A stretch of DNA of 64,000 nucleotides from Rhizobium hidalgonense. GTDB lineage: Bacteria; Pseudomonadota; Alphaproteobacteria; Rhizobiales; Rhizobiaceae. Shown one piece after another: positions 1-10,436 of the stretch. The stretch covers positions 107,506 through 171,505 of the forward strand of contig NZ_LODW01000044.1 of the NCBI RefSeq assembly GCF_002914525.1, in the 5' to 3' direction. The notes below the pieces were generated by a model. The model was not told where the DNA came from. It did not search any database and worked only from the letters and a program-made list of their open reading frames with translations. How positions within the stretch are numbered: the stretch's first letter is position 1; each line of letters begins with the position of its first letter. The position numbers were made by a program, and so were the translations under genes.

Positions 1-1
1 G

Positions 2-397
<396 letters not shown>

Positions 398-415
398 GGG
401 TTAAGGACTAGGCAT

Positions 416-1018
416 ATGAGTGAAGCCCTGACTGAGCTTGCGTCCTACCTTGGCGAAGCACGCGGCAATTTGATTGCCGCTTCGCAGATGAAGTATGGCG
501 AGCTGACGCTGACGGCGACGGGTGAAAACCTGATCGCGCTGCTGACCTTCCTGCGCGACGACGCCAAATGCGGTTTCGTCAACCTGATCGATATTTGCGG
601 CGTCGACTGGCCGCAGCGTGAACTGCGTTTCGACGTCGTCTATCACCTGCTGTCGCCGAAGCAGAACCTGCGCATCCGCGTCAAGGTCGCAACCGACGAG
701 GATACGCCGGTTCCCTCGGCCTGTGCAGTCCATCCCGGCGCCGACTGGTTCGAGCGCGAGACCTGGGACATGTACGGCGTGCTCTTCACCGGCCATCCGG
801 ATCTGCGCCGCATCCTGACCGACTATGGCTTCGAAGGCCACCCGCTGCGCAAGGACTTCCCCACGACGGGTTTCGTCGAGGTCCGCTACGACGACGCGGC
901 AAAACGCGTCGTTTACGAGCCAGTGGAACTGAAGCAGGAATTCCGCAACTTCGACTTCATGTCGCCATGGGAGGGAACTGAATATGTTCTGCCTGGCGAC
1001 GAAAAGGCGAAGCAGTAG
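416..1018 (+). CDS. nuoC: NADH-quinone oxidoreductase subunit C (NuoC)
   Basis: NuoC is the 30-kDa-type peripheral-arm subunit of complex I, which holds no cofactor and packs against NuoD near the quinone channel. The 200-residue product matches a stand-alone NuoC, not the NuoCD fusion found in enterics. The family signature [18 protein letters not shown] lies at about residues 132-149, preceded by the acidic WYERE-like stretch (here [12 protein letters not shown]). The ATG at 416 follows nuoB closely in the operon. Confidence 0.97.
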   Translation: MSEALTELASYLGEARGNLIAASQMKYGELTLTATGENLIALLTFLRDDAKCGFVNLIDICGVDWPQRELRFDVVYHLLSPKQNLRIRVKVATDEDTPVPSACAVHPGADWFERETWDMYGVLFTGHPDLRRILTDYGFEGHPLRKDFPTTGFVEVRYDDAAKRVVYEPVELKQEFRNFDFMSPWEGTEYVLPGDEKAKQ

Positions 1019-1083
1019 GATCGAAAAACTACACTATTGCCTATTGCCCATTGGCTAATGCCTGCAATAGCGGAGCACGCAGC

Positions 1084-2274
1084 ATGACCGAACATAACGT
1101 CCGCAACTTCAACATCAATTTCGGACCGCAGCATCCGGCGGCGCATGGCGTTCTTCGTCTTGTCCTGGAGCTTGACGGCGAAATTGTGGAGCGGGTTGAT
1201 CCGCATATCGGCCTGCTGCATCGCGGCACCGAGAAGCTGATCGAGACCAAGACCTATCTGCAGGCTCTGCCCTATTTCGATCGTCTCGATTACGTCGCGC
1301 CGATGAACCAGGAGCATGCCTATGCGATGGCCGTGGAAAAGCTGCTCGGCCTCGAGATCCCCATCCGCGGTCAGCTGATCCGCGTCCTCTATTCGGAAAT
1401 CGGCCGTATCCTTTCGCATCTCCTGAACGTCACGACGCAGGCGATGGACGTCGGTGCGCTGACGCCGCCGCTCTGGGGCTTCGAAGAGCGTGAAAAGCTG
1501 ATGGTGTTCTATGAACGCGCCAGCGGCTCGCGCATGCATGCGGCTTATGTCCGTCCGGGCGGCGTCCATCAGGACCTGCCGGAACAGCTCGTCCAGGATA
1601 TCGGCGACTGGTGCGATCCGTTCCTGAAGGCGCTCGACGACATCGACAATCTGTTGACCGGCAACCGCATCTTCAAGCAGCGCAACGTCGATATCGGCGT
1701 CGTCTCGCTGGAGGATTGCTGGGCCTGGGGCTTCTCCGGCGTAATGGTGCGCGGTTCGGGCGCTGCCTGGGATCTGCGTCGCGCCCAGCCTTATGAATGT
1801 TATTCCGATCTCGAATTCGACATTCCGATCGGTAAGAACGGCGACAATTACGACCGCTACCTGATCCGCATGATCGAGATGCGCGAATCGGTCCGCATCA
1901 TGAAGCAATGCGTCAACCGCCTGCTGTCGGATGCCAAGACTGGTCCTTTCTCGTCGATCGACGGCAAGGTCGTACCGCCGAAGCGCGGCGAGATGAAGCG
2001 CTCGATGGAAGCGCTGATTCACCACTTCAAACTCTATACCGAAGGCTACCACGTGCCGGCCGGCGAAGTTTACGCCGCCGTCGAGGCGCCGAAGGGCGAG
2101 TTCGGCGTCTATCTCGTCTCCGACGGCACCAACAAGCCCTATCGCTGCAAGATCCGTGCGCCTGGTTATGCCCATCTGCAGGCGATGGACTTCATGTGCC
2201 GCGGCCACCAGCTTGCCGACGTCGCGGCCGTGCTCGGCTCGCTCGACATCGTCTTCGGCGAGGTGGACCGCTGA
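1084..2274 (+). CDS. nuoD: NADH-quinone oxidoreductase subunit D (NuoD)
   Basis: NuoD is the 49-kDa-type subunit that forms the quinone-binding pocket with NuoB. The product of the chosen start is 396 residues, the usual length. GPQHPAAHG at residues 14-22 contains the conserved loop His near the quinone headgroup, and the C-terminal sequence ends in DIVFGEVDR as in homologues. An upstream in-frame start at 1051 would add 11 residues with no family similarity, so ATG 1084 (MTEHNVRNF) was preferred. The stop overlaps the next ATG by one base (TGATG), so translation is probably coupled. Confidence 0.96.
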   Translation: MTEHNVRNFNINFGPQHPAAHGVLRLVLELDGEIVERVDPHIGLLHRGTEKLIETKTYLQALPYFDRLDYVAPMNQEHAYAMAVEKLLGLEIPIRGQLIRVLYSEIGRILSHLLNVTTQAMDVGALTPPLWGFEEREKLMVFYERASGSRMHAAYVRPGGVHQDLPEQLVQDIGDWCDPFLKALDDIDNLLTGNRIFKQRNVDIGVVSLEDCWAWGFSGVMVRGSGAAWDLRRAQPYECYSDLEFDIPIGKNGDNYDRYLIRMIEMRESVRIMKQCVNRLLSDAKTGPFSSIDGKVVPPKRGEMKRSMEALIHHFKLYTEGYHVPAGEVYAAVEAPKGEFGVYLVSDGTNKPYRCKIRAPGYAHLQAMDFMCRGHQLADVAAVLGSLDIVFGEVDR

Positions 2275-2546
2275 TGCAGCGTCTGCCGCTTGCCGTCGCA
2301 CTCCTTCTCGCGGCATCCGGGGTTTCGGCCCAGGAGACCGATAAGCTCGGCACCCCGCTGGGTCGTAAGGAAGTGACGCCGCCGGCGGCGCAAACGTCTA
2401 TGGGCGAGCTTTTGTCCAAGGGCTATCAGATCAAGGCTGCCATTCCGAATGGCAGCAAATTCGTCGTATTTATGCAGAAAGACCAGTCGGCCTATGCCTG
2501 CGAAATGCAGTCTTTGACCGCTTCGCGGTGTGGAACCCTAAACTGA
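2274..2546 (+). CDS. small exported hypothetical protein inside the nuo operon
   Basis: This 90-residue protein has no family I can name. Its start codon shares one base with the nuoD stop, and nuoE follows 16 nt after it, so it is cotranscribed with complex I genes. Residues 1-19 look like a cleavable signal peptide ([19 protein letters not shown], then QETDK). The mature part contains two cysteines near the C-terminus (ACEMQSLTASRCGTLN), which could pair in the periplasm. The coupling to nuoD suggests a role linked to complex I or the membrane, but that is inference only. Confidence 0.8.
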   Translation: MQRLPLAVALLLAASGVSAQETDKLGTPLGRKEVTPPAAQTSMGELLSKGYQIKAAIPNGSKFVVFMQKDQSAYACEMQSLTASRCGTLN

Positions 2547-2562
2547 CAAGGCGTGAGGAAGA

Positions 2563-3729
2563 ATGTCCGTTCGTCGATTAGCCGAAGATCAATTTCAGCC
2601 TGCCGCATTCGCTTTCAGCGATGAAAATGCGGTCTGGGCGGACAAGACGATCCAGAAATACCCCGCCGGCCGCCAGCAATCGGCGGTCATTCCGCTGTTG
2701 ATGCGTGCGCAAGAGCAGGACGGCTGGGTCACGCGCGCGGCGATCGAAAAGATCGCCGACATGCTCGAGATGGCCTATATCCGGGTGCTCGAGGTCGCGA
2801 CCTTCTATACGCAGTTCCAGCTGCATCCTGTCGGCACGCGGGCCCATGTCCAGGTCTGCGGCACGACGCCCTGCATGCTGCGCGGCTCGGAAGCGCTGAT
2901 GTCGGTCTGCAAGAGCAAGATCCACGCCCATGCCTTCGAGCGCAATGCCGAAGGCACGCTGTCCTGGGAAGAGGTCGAATGTCTTGGCGCCTGCGTCAAC
3001 GCCCCGATGGTGATAATCGGCAAGGACACCTATGAGGACCTGACGCCGGCGCGCCTCGAAGAGATCATCGATGCGTTCGCCGCCGGCAATGGCGCCGGCA
3101 TCAAGCCCGGCACCCAGATCGACCGGATTTTCTCCGCACCCGAAGGCGGCCCGACCTCGCTGACGACGGAAGAGCCGAAGGCAAGAACGCGCGCCAAGAA
3201 GGCCGATGCCGAAACCATTTCGGCTCCCGTTGACGCCGCTCCGGTTCCGCCGTCGGAGGCTGCCCGCCCGAAGAGCACCGATGCCGAAACCAATGCCGCC
3301 CTGAAGACGCCGGCAACAGCGCCGAAGGCGGCTGCCAGGAATGCCAAGGCTGCCGAGCAGCAGCCGGTTTCCGGCACTGCGCCTGCCGAACCGGCCCCGG
3401 CACCCGCCGTCAAGGCCGAAGCCGCTGCGGCGGCAAAGCCTGCTTTGACCGACAAGAACCGTCCGGCCGGCATCGACAAGCCCGCCGCACCGGATGATCT
3501 GAAGATGATCTCGGGCGTCGGCCCGAAGATCGAGGCGACGCTAAACGAGATCGGCATCTTCACCTTCTCGCAGGTCGCGGGCTGGAAGAAGGCCGAGCGC
3601 GAATGGGTCGACAGCTACCTGAACTTCCGCGGCCGCATCGAGCGCGACGACTGGGTCAAGCAGGCCAAGGCGCTCGCCAAGGGCGGGGAAGCGGAATATA
3701 TCAAGGTCTTCGGCAAGAAGCCGCGGTAA
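2563..3729 (+). CDS. nuoE: NADH-quinone oxidoreductase subunit E (NuoE) with long C-terminal extension
   Basis: NuoE is the 24-kDa-type subunit carrying the N1a 2Fe-2S cluster in the NADH-dehydrogenase module. Residues 1-175 form the standard thioredoxin-like subunit; the four cluster ligands are C99 and C104 (CGTTPC) and C140 and C144 (CLGAC). The protein is 388 residues, over twice the bacterial norm. Residues about 195-305 are an Ala/Pro/Lys-rich linker of low complexity. Residues about 311-380 form a separate domain starting DDLKMISGVGPKIE, a helix-hairpin-helix-like pattern with a GRIERDDWVKQAKALA end. The same domain ends the ORF at 5047-5763. What the extension does is unknown. Confidence 0.95.
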   Translation: MSVRRLAEDQFQPAAFAFSDENAVWADKTIQKYPAGRQQSAVIPLLMRAQEQDGWVTRAAIEKIADMLEMAYIRVLEVATFYTQFQLHPVGTRAHVQVCGTTPCMLRGSEALMSVCKSKIHAHAFERNAEGTLSWEEVECLGACVNAPMVIIGKDTYEDLTPARLEEIIDAFAAGNGAGIKPGTQIDRIFSAPEGGPTSLTTEEPKARTRAKKADAETISAPVDAAPVPPSEAARPKSTDAETNAALKTPATAPKAAARNAKAAEQQPVSGTAPAEPAPAPAVKAEAAAAAKPALTDKNRPAGIDKPAAPDDLKMISGVGPKIEATLNEIGIFTFSQVAGWKKAEREWVDSYLNFRGRIERDDWVKQAKALAKGGEAEYIKVFGKKPR

Positions 3730-3739
3730 GAGGTGAAGC

Positions 3740-5044
3740 ATGTTACAAGATAAAGACCGCATCTTTACCAACATCTACGGCCTCAAGGACAAGTCCCTGA
3801 AGGGCGCGATGAGCCGCGGCCATTGGGATGGCACCAAGCAGATCCTCGAAAAGGGCCGCGACTGGATCATCAACGAGATGAAGGCATCGGGCCTGCGCGG
3901 CCGCGGCGGCGCCGGTTTCCCAACCGGCCTCAAATGGTCCTTCATGCCGAAGGAAAGCGACGGCCGCCCGCATTACCTCGTCGTCAATGCCGACGAATCG
4001 GAGCCCGGTACCTGCAAGGACCGCGACATCATGCGCCACGATCCGCATACGCTGATCGAAGGCTGCGTCATCGCGAGCTTCGCCATGGGCGCCAATGCCG
4101 CCTATATCTATGTGCGCGGCGAATATATCCGCGAGCGCGAAGCGCTGCAGGCGGCGATCGACGAATGTTATGATTATGGCCTGCTCGGCAAGAACAACAA
4201 GCTTGGCTGGGACATGGACATCTACGTCCATCATGGCGCCGGCGCTTACATTTGCGGCGAGGAAACCGCGCTGCTCGAAAGCCTCGAAGGCAAGAAGGGC
4301 CAGCCGCGCCTGAAGCCGCCTTTCCCGGCCAATATGGGCCTTTACGGCTGCCCGACGACCGTCAACAACGTCGAATCGATCGCTGTCGCGCCGACGATCC
4401 TGCGCCGCGGCGCCGGCTGGTTCTCGGCCATCGGCCGTCCGAACAATGTCGGCACCAAGCTGTTCATGCTCTCCGGCCACGTCAACAAGCCGTGCACGGT
4501 CGAAGAGGAAATGGGCATCACCTTCCGCGAACTGGTCGACCGCCATGCCGGCGGCATTCGCGGCGGCTGGGACAACCTGCTCGCCGTCATCCCGGGCGGC
4601 GCATCCTGCCCGATCGTTCCGGCCAAGGACATCATCGACTGCCCGATGGATTTCGACGGCCTGCGCGGCGTCGGTTCCTCCTTCGGCACGGCCGCGGCGA
4701 TCGTCATGGACAAGTCCACCGACGTCATCAAGGCGATCGCCCGCATCTCCGCCTTCTTCAAGCATGAGAGCTGCGGCCAGTGCACGCCGTGCCGCGAAGG
4801 CACCGGCTGGATGTGGCGGGTGATGGAGCGCATGGCCAAGGGCAATGCCCAGAAGCGCGAAATCGACATGCTGTTCCAGGTGACCAAACAAATCGAAGGC
4901 CACACCATCTGCGCGCTCGGCGACGCCGCCGCATGGCCGGTGCAGGGTCTGATCCGTAACTTCCGCCCCGAAATCGAAAAGCGCATCGACCAGTATACGG
5001 CGAGCGCGCTCGATCATGGCGCGGTTCTGGAGGCGGCTGAATAA
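3740..5044 (+). CDS. nuoF: NADH-quinone oxidoreductase subunit F (NuoF)
   Basis: NuoF is the 51-kDa-type subunit that binds NADH and FMN and carries cluster N3, the electron entry point of complex I. The 434-residue product shows the glycine-rich nucleotide-binding loop [16 protein letters not shown] near residue 52, and [16 protein letters not shown] for FMN/NADH contacts. The N3 4Fe-4S ligands are C345, C348 and C351 (ESCGQCTPC) and C391 ([10 protein letters not shown]). It lies 10 nt after nuoE and 2 nt before the next ORF. Confidence 0.98.
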   Translation: MLQDKDRIFTNIYGLKDKSLKGAMSRGHWDGTKQILEKGRDWIINEMKASGLRGRGGAGFPTGLKWSFMPKESDGRPHYLVVNADESEPGTCKDRDIMRHDPHTLIEGCVIASFAMGANAAYIYVRGEYIREREALQAAIDECYDYGLLGKNNKLGWDMDIYVHHGAGAYICGEETALLESLEGKKGQPRLKPPFPANMGLYGCPTTVNNVESIAVAPTILRRGAGWFSAIGRPNNVGTKLFMLSGHVNKPCTVEEEMGITFRELVDRHAGGIRGGWDNLLAVIPGGASCPIVPAKDIIDCPMDFDGLRGVGSSFGTAAAIVMDKSTDVIKAIARISAFFKHESCGQCTPCREGTGWMWRVMERMAKGNAQKREIDMLFQVTKQIEGHTICALGDAAAWPVQGLIRNFRPEIEKRIDQYTASALDHGAVLEAAE

Positions 5045-5046
5045 TC

Positions 5047-5763
5047 ATGGCGGACAAGGCATCCGATAGCAGGAAAAAAGAAGACGCAGCGGATTTCGCG
5101 GCCGGCTTCGGCCGTCTTGCCGCCGAGATGCTGGAGAATGCACGGGCGATGCCGGTGCATCCGCTGATGGCGCATCCGGCCGCAGCCTTTGCTGCGGCAA
5201 CGGCGATCGGCTTCGGTTTCTCGACCCAAATGGCGGGCGCCTTCTTCGGCGCCTTCCAGAGTGCGCTGGAGACGACCGGCAAGGTCGCTGCCGCCCTCGA
5301 TGACACGCCGCCGGACGCGTTGACGCCCGACGTCGAGATCCGGCCGGAGAATATTCGCCCTGCCGTCAAGGTTGTCGCCAAGCCGGTTGAGAATAAGCCG
5401 GCGGTCGAGACCGCGCCGGTGGGCGGGGGAAAGCCGGTTGCCGAGAAGAAGGCAGGGCCGAAACTGACTGTTGTAACACCGGTCAGCCAACCCGCTGCCA
5501 GCCAGCCGAAGCCCGCCGTGAAGGCCAGGCCGGTTACCCTGGCGAAAAAGGCTGACGATCTCAAGCTGATCGCCGGCATCGGCCCGAAGCTGGAGCAGGT
5601 GCTGAACGACAAAGGCATTCGCAGCTTCGCCGAGATTGCCGCCTGGGGCGATGAGGACATCGCCCGGCTCGACGCAGAACTTGGCTTCAACGGCCGCATC
5701 GGGCGTGACGACTGGGCCGGCCAGGCGAAAATTCTGGCAGCGCGGGGCCGCAGACGGAAATGA
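5047..5763 (+). CDS. hypothetical protein with NuoE-like C-terminal HhH domain, between nuoF and nuoG
   Basis: This 238-residue protein begins two bases after the nuoF stop. Residues about 40-75 are hydrophobic and small-residue rich (AHPAAAFAAATAIGFGFST) and might contact a membrane. An Ala/Pro/Lys/Val linker of about 90 residues follows. The C-terminal 70 residues (DDLKLIAGIGPKLEQVLNDK, then GRIGRDDWAGQAKILA) clearly repeat the C-terminal domain of the NuoE encoded just upstream. The linker style is also alike, which points to an intra-operon duplication or domain shuffle. Helix-hairpin-helix motifs usually bind DNA or mediate protein contacts; a complex I assembly or tethering role is only a guess. 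Confidence 0.85.
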   Translation: MADKASDSRKKEDAADFAAGFGRLAAEMLENARAMPVHPLMAHPAAAFAAATAIGFGFSTQMAGAFFGAFQSALETTGKVAAALDDTPPDALTPDVEIRPENIRPAVKVVAKPVENKPAVETAPVGGGKPVAEKKAGPKLTVVTPVSQPAASQPKPAVKARPVTLAKKADDLKLIAGIGPKLEQVLNDKGIRSFAEIAAWGDEDIARLDAELGFNGRIGRDDWAGQAKILAARGRRRK

Positions 5764-5987
5764 ACTGCCCGGCCGTATCAATCGGCCGGAAAGAGGGGCA
5801 GATCGGCGGACGGGCGGGGGCCTCAAGCTGCAGATGCCGGTGCGGGTTCCTGACCTGGAACGCGCGACAGAGAATTTGGGCGACATCAGCTGTCAGCCGG
5901 ACGAAAGATCCGGCTTGGCAATGAGACTGTTGCAAAAAGTGGTTTGTTTGCCGTCATCAGGCAAACGGGAAACAGGACTGAGCGACG
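5764..5987 (+). other. non-coding spacer between the HhH gene and nuoG, with hairpins
   Basis: This 224-bp spacer interrupts an otherwise tightly packed operon. It holds several short inverted repeats: GGCCG...CGGCC at about 5772-5788, CCGGA...TCCGG at about 5897-5913, and GTTTGCC...GGCAAAC at about 5950-5970. No ORF with credible coding signals is seen, and no run of T follows the hairpins. They look more like mRNA processing or stabilising structures than terminators. An internal promoter for nuoG cannot be excluded. Confidence 0.5.
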
Positions 5988-8069
5988 ATGGCAAAACTGA
6001 AGATTGACGGCAACGAGATCGAAGTTCCGGATCATTACACGCTGTTGCAGGCGTGCGAAGACGCCGGCGCCGAGGTTCCGCGCTTCTGCTTCCATGAGCG
6101 CCTCTCGGTTGCCGGCAACTGCCGCATGTGCCTTGTCGAAGTGAAGGGCGGCCCGCCGAAGCCGCAGGCTTCGTGCGCCATGAGCGTGCGCGACATCCGC
6201 GGCGGCCCGAACGGCGAACTGCCCGAGGTCTTCACCAACACCCCGATGGTCAAGAAGGCCCGCGAAGGTGTGATGGAATTCCTGCTGATCAACCATCCGC
6301 TCGATTGCCCGATCTGCGACCAGGGCGGCGAATGCGACCTGCAGGACCAGGCGATGGCCTTCGGCATCGACACTTCGCGTTACCAGGAAGACAAGCGCGC
6401 CGTCGAAGACAAGTATATCGGCCCGCTGGTCAAGACGGTGATGAACCGCTGCATCCATTGCACGCGCTGCGTCCGCTTCACCACCGAGGTTGCCGGCATT
6501 TCCGAACTCGGCCTGATCGGCCGTGGCGAGGATGCTGAGATCACCACCTATCTCGAACAGGCGATGACCTCCGAACTGCAGGGCAATGTCGTCGACCTTT
6601 GCCCGGTCGGCGCGCTCACCTCCAAGCCTTTCGCCTTCACCGCGCGCCCCTGGGAATTGAACAAGACCGAATCGATCGACGTCATGGATGCCGTCGGTTC
6701 GGCGATCCGCGTCGATACCCGCGGTCGCGAAGTCATGCGCGTCCTGCCGCGTGTCAACGAGGCGATCAACGAAGAGTGGATTTCCGACAAGAGCCGTTTC
6801 ATCTGGGACGGCCTGAAGACCCAGCGCCTCGACCGGCCCTACGTTCGCCGCGACGGCCGCCTGCAGCCGGCGACCTGGGCCGACGCCTTCGGCGCCATCA
6901 AGGCCGCCGTCGGCGCCACCTCCGGTGACAAGATCGGTGCGATCGCCGGCGACCTCGCTTCCGTCGAGGAAATGTATGCGCTCTCGGAACTGGTGAAGTC
7001 GCTGGGCTCGGCCAATCTCGACTGTCGACAGGATGGGGCGGCACTCGATCCGTCGCTCGGCCGTGCAAGCTATGTCTTCAACCCGACCATCTCGGGCATC
7101 GACCAGGCCGACGCGCTGCTGATCATCGGCGCCAATCCGCGCTTCGAGGCGGCGATCCTCAATGCCCGCATCCGCAAGCGCTGGCGCCGCGGCAAGTTCC
7201 CGATCGGCGTGATCGGCGAGCCGGGCGAACTGCGCTACAGCTATGACTATCTCGGCGGCGGTCCCGACACGCTGAAGGATCTGGTCGACGGCACCCACGC
7301 CTTTGCGGAGGTGCTGAAGAACGCTGCCAAGCCGATGATCATCATCGGCCAGGGCGCGCTGTCGCGCACCGACGGCGCCGGCGTTCTCGCCAGTGCCGCC
7401 AAGCTTGCCGGTTCTGTCGGTGCTGTTGTCGAAGGCTGGAACGGCTTTGCCGTCCTCCATACCGCCGCATCGCGCGTCGGCGGCCTCGACCTCGGCTTCG
7501 TGCCGGGCGCCAAGGGCGTTAACGCCGCCGAAATGCTGACGGCGATGGATGTGCTCTTCCTGCTCGGCGCCGACGAACTCGACTTCACCGCCAAGAAGGC
7601 CAAGCTGACGGTCTATATCGGCTCGCACGGCGATAACGGTGCCCATCACGCCGACGTCATTCTGCCGGCGGCCGCCTATACCGAAAAGTCCGGCACTTGG
7701 GTCAACACCGAAGGCCGCGTCCAGATGGGCAACCGCGCCGGCTTTGCGCCGGGTGACGCCCGCGAGGACTGGGCGATCATCCGTGCCCTTTCCGATGTGC
7801 TCGGCAAGAAGCTTCCCTTCGATTCGCTGAGCGAATTGCGCGTCCGGCTCTATGCCGCTTTCCCGCATTTCGCCGCCATCGACGAGATCGCCGAAACCGA
7901 TAGCGCCCAAATTGCCGCAGTAGCGAAAAAAGCCGGCAAGATGAACAAGTCAGGGTTTGCGTCGCCGGTGAAAGACTTCTATTTGACGAACCCGATAGCG
8001 CGTGCCTCGGCAGTGATGGCGGAGTGCTCGGCATTGGCCCGCAACAACTTCAAAGTCGCGGCAGAGTAA
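5988..8069 (+). CDS. nuoG: NADH-quinone oxidoreductase subunit G (NuoG)
   Basis: NuoG is the 75-kDa-type iron-sulfur subunit of complex I. The N-terminal ferredoxin domain has the 2Fe-2S ligands C34, C45, C48 and C63. Next come the HxxxCxxCxxxxxC motif (HPLDCPICDQGGEC, about residues 101-114) and a 4Fe-4S CxxCxxC motif (NRCIHCTRCVRF, about 152-163) with its fourth Cys in DLCPVGAL. The remaining part, to residue 693, is the molybdopterin-oxidoreductase-like fold without cofactor. Length is typical for alphaproteobacteria. nuoH follows after 12 nt. Confidence 0.98.
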   Translation: MAKLKIDGNEIEVPDHYTLLQACEDAGAEVPRFCFHERLSVAGNCRMCLVEVKGGPPKPQASCAMSVRDIRGGPNGELPEVFTNTPMVKKAREGVMEFLLINHPLDCPICDQGGECDLQDQAMAFGIDTSRYQEDKRAVEDKYIGPLVKTVMNRCIHCTRCVRFTTEVAGISELGLIGRGEDAEITTYLEQAMTSELQGNVVDLCPVGALTSKPFAFTARPWELNKTESIDVMDAVGSAIRVDTRGREVMRVLPRVNEAINEEWISDKSRFIWDGLKTQRLDRPYVRRDGRLQPATWADAFGAIKAAVGATSGDKIGAIAGDLASVEEMYALSELVKSLGSANLDCRQDGAALDPSLGRASYVFNPTISGIDQADALLIIGANPRFEAAILNARIRKRWRRGKFPIGVIGEPGELRYSYDYLGGGPDTLKDLVDGTHAFAEVLKNAAKPMIIIGQGALSRTDGAGVLASAAKLAGSVGAVVEGWNGFAVLHTAASRVGGLDLGFVPGAKGVNAAEMLTAMDVLFLLGADELDFTAKKAKLTVYIGSHGDNGAHHADVILPAAAYTEKSGTWVNTEGRVQMGNRAGFAPGDAREDWAIIRALSDVLGKKLPFDSLSELRVRLYAAFPHFAAIDEIAETDSAQIAAVAKKAGKMNKSGFASPVKDFYLTNPIARASAVMAECSALARNNFKVAAE

Positions 8070-8081
8070 GGGCAGGGGACT

Positions 8082-9125
8082 ATGGATTCTTTCTTTTCGA
8101 CCTATGTCTTGCCGGCGATCATCATGATCGGTCAGTCGCTGCTGCTTCTGGTCTGCCTGCTTGTCTTCATTGCCTATGTGCTGCTCGCCGACCGTAAGAT
8201 CTGGGCGGCCGTGCAGCTGCGCCGCGGCCCGAACGTCGTTGGCCCCTTCGGCCTGTTCCAGTCTTTCGCCGACCTTCTGAAGTTCGTCTTCAAGGAGCCG
8301 ATCATTCCGGCCGGCGCCAACAAGGCGGTGTTCCTGCTGGCCCCGCTGGTGACGGTGCTTCTGGCGCTGTCTACCTGGGCGGTGGTGCCGCTCGCCGACG
8401 GATGGGTGATCGCCAACATCAATGTCGGCATCCTCTATATCTTCGCGATTTCCTCGCTCGAGGTTTACGGCATCATCATGGGCGGCTGGGCTTCGAACTC
8501 GAAGTATCCGTTCCTCGGCGCGCTGCGTTCGGCGGCACAGATGGTGTCCTATGAAGTCTCGATCGGCTTCGTCATCGTCACCGTGCTTCTCTGCGTCGGC
8601 TCGCTGAACCTGACCGATATCGTCAATGCGCAGCATACCGGCCTCGGCACCATGCTCGGCCTGCCGGCCTCGTTCCTCGACTGGCACTGGCTGTCGCTCT
8701 TCCCGATGTTCATCATCTTCTTCATTTCGGCGCTCGCCGAAACGAACCGTCCGCCCTTCGACCTTCCGGAAGCCGAATCGGAACTCGTTGCCGGCTTCAT
8801 GGTCGAATACGGCTCCTCGCCATACATGATGTTCATGCTCGGCGAATATGCGGCCGTCTGCCTGATGTGCGCGCTGACGACGATCCTCTTCCTCGGGGGC
8901 TGGCTGCCGCCGGTCGATATCTGGATCCTCAACTGGGTTCCCGGCATCATCTGGTTCACGCTGAAGGCCTGCCTGGTCTTCTTCATGTTCGCGATGGTCA
9001 AGGCCTTCGTTCCGCGCTACCGCTACGACCAACTCATGCGCCTCGGCTGGAAGGTGTTCCTGCCGCTGTCGCTCGCCATGGTCATCATCGTTGCATTCGT
9101 GCTGAAACTGATGGGTTGGGCATGA
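8082..9125 (+). CDS. nuoH: NADH-quinone oxidoreductase subunit H (NuoH)
   Basis: NuoH (ND1 type) is the membrane subunit that joins the peripheral arm to the proton-pumping arm and forms the quinone tunnel. The 347-residue product has about eight hydrophobic segments. The conserved cytoplasmic loops [19 protein letters not shown] and [20 protein letters not shown] are visible; the second carries the acidic residues of the E-channel. It lies between nuoG and nuoI as in most operons of this type. Confidence 0.98.
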   Translation: MDSFFSTYVLPAIIMIGQSLLLLVCLLVFIAYVLLADRKIWAAVQLRRGPNVVGPFGLFQSFADLLKFVFKEPIIPAGANKAVFLLAPLVTVLLALSTWAVVPLADGWVIANINVGILYIFAISSLEVYGIIMGGWASNSKYPFLGALRSAAQMVSYEVSIGFVIVTVLLCVGSLNLTDIVNAQHTGLGTMLGLPASFLDWHWLSLFPMFIIFFISALAETNRPPFDLPEAESELVAGFMVEYGSSPYMMFMLGEYAAVCLMCALTTILFLGGWLPPVDIWILNWVPGIIWFTLKACLVFFMFAMVKAFVPRYRYDQLMRLGWKVFLPLSLAMVIIVAFVLKLMGWA

Positions 9126-9165
9126 CCATGTCAGCTCTCGTTTCCGGCAAAATTGGAGGTTGAAG

Positions 9166-9657
9166 ATGGGAAGCTTGTCCAGCTCCATCAACTCGCTGTT
9201 CCTCAAGGAATTCTTCGGCGCGTTCTTTCTGTCGATGCGCTATTTCTTCCGCCAGAAGGCGACGATCAACTATCCCTTTGAAAAGGGCCCGGTTTCCCCG
9301 CGTTTCCGCGGCGAGCACGCGCTGCGCCGTTATCCGAACGGCGAGGAACGCTGCATTGCCTGCAAACTCTGCGAGGCAATCTGTCCTGCCCAGGCGATCA
9401 CCATTGAGGCCGGCCCCCGCCGCAACGACGGTACGCGCCGCACGGTGCGCTACGACATCGATATGGTGAAGTGCATCTATTGCGGCTTCTGCCAGGAGGC
9501 CTGCCCGGTCGACGCGATCGTCGAAGGCCCGAATTTCGAGTTCGCGACGGAAACCCGCGAAGAGCTCTATTTCGACAAGGCGCGCCTTCTCGACAACGGT
9601 GACCGCTGGGAACGCGAAATCGCCCGCAACATCGCGATCGACTCGCCGTACCGCTGA
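9166..9657 (+). CDS. nuoI: NADH-quinone oxidoreductase subunit I (NuoI)
   Basis: NuoI carries clusters N6a and N6b, which pass electrons to N2 in NuoB. Two 4Fe-4S motifs are seen: [16 protein letters not shown] and [19 protein letters not shown] 9166 ([10 protein letters not shown]) was chosen over the TTG at 9160 because a GGAGG ribosome site sits at 9155-9159, six bases upstream. The product is then 163 residues, the usual length. A 141-bp spacer separates it from nuoJ. Confidence 0.97.
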   Translation: MGSLSSSINSLFLKEFFGAFFLSMRYFFRQKATINYPFEKGPVSPRFRGEHALRRYPNGEERCIACKLCEAICPAQAITIEAGPRRNDGTRRTVRYDIDMVKCIYCGFCQEACPVDAIVEGPNFEFATETREELYFDKARLLDNGDRWEREIARNIAIDSPYR

Positions 9658-9798
9658 TTGGGTTTTGAAATGCCGCGATGGAGCTCTGCTGCTCCGGTCG
9701 CGGTCAATATGCACAGGAGCTTTGCCGGTCAGCCGCGCCAAGCTCTATCGGGCAGAAAAACTCCCGGCTGCCCGGGGGAAGATGAAAAAGGCACCAAC

Positions 9799-10413
9799 AT
9801 GGGTCTGCAGGCTCTATTTTTCTATCTTTTCGCGTTTGTCGCGGTGGCGTCGGCGTTCATGGTCATCTGGGCGAAGAACCCGGTTCACTCGGTTCTGTTC
9901 CTGATCCTGGTGTTCTTCAACGCGGCCGGCCTCTTCCTGCTGCTCGGTGCCGAATTCCTGGCGATGATCCTGCTCGTCGTCTATGTCGGAGCCGTCGCCG
10001 TTCTCTTCCTCTTCGTGGTGATGATGCTCGATATCGACTTCACGGAGCTCAGGGCAGGGGTTCTCGAATACGCGCCGATCGGCGGGCTGATCGGGATCAT
10101 TCTCGCCGCCGAGCTGATTGTCGTCATCGGCGGCAGCGTCATCTCGCCTGAGATCGCCAAATCCGTCGCCATGCCGATCCCGGCGCTCAGCGAGCGCACC
10201 AATACCGCCGCTCTCGGCGACGTGCTCTACACCAACTACGTCTATTTCTTCGAGATCGCCGGCCTGGTGCTGCTGGTCGCCATGATCGGCGCGATCGTGC
10301 TGACGCTGCGGCACCGCACCAATATCAAGCGGCAGAATATCCCGAGGCAAGTTGCCCGCACGCCCGCCACCGCCGTCGAGGTGGTGTCGGTCAAGCCCGG
10401 GCAGGGCGTCTAA
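9799..10413 (+). CDS. nuoJ: NADH-quinone oxidoreductase subunit J (NuoJ)
   Basis: NuoJ (ND6 type) is a five-helix membrane subunit; its third helix couples quinone chemistry to proton transfer. The ATG at 9799 gives 204 residues starting [14 protein letters not shown], which begins directly with the first membrane helix as in homologues. The frame is open back to 9658, but that stretch reads like untranslated leader. [16 protein letters not shown] is the conserved third-helix region. Confidence 0.95.
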   Translation: MGLQALFFYLFAFVAVASAFMVIWAKNPVHSVLFLILVFFNAAGLFLLLGAEFLAMILLVVYVGAVAVLFLFVVMMLDIDFTELRAGVLEYAPIGGLIGIILAAELIVVIGGSVISPEIAKSVAMPIPALSERTNTAALGDVLYTNYVYFFEIAGLVLLVAMIGAIVLTLRHRTNIKRQNIPRQVARTPATAVEVVSVKPGQGV

Positions 10414-10436
10414 AGGCAGGTCAAGGAACAAAGAAC

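Noticed and set aside
913..2316. 467-codon minus-strand frame opposite nuoC/nuoD, and similar long antisense frames opposite nuoG, nuoL and dnaE
   Set aside because: In GC-rich genes the antisense frame often lacks stops; these translations are His/Arg/Asp-rich with no family, whereas the plus strand holds clear complex I and polymerase genes.
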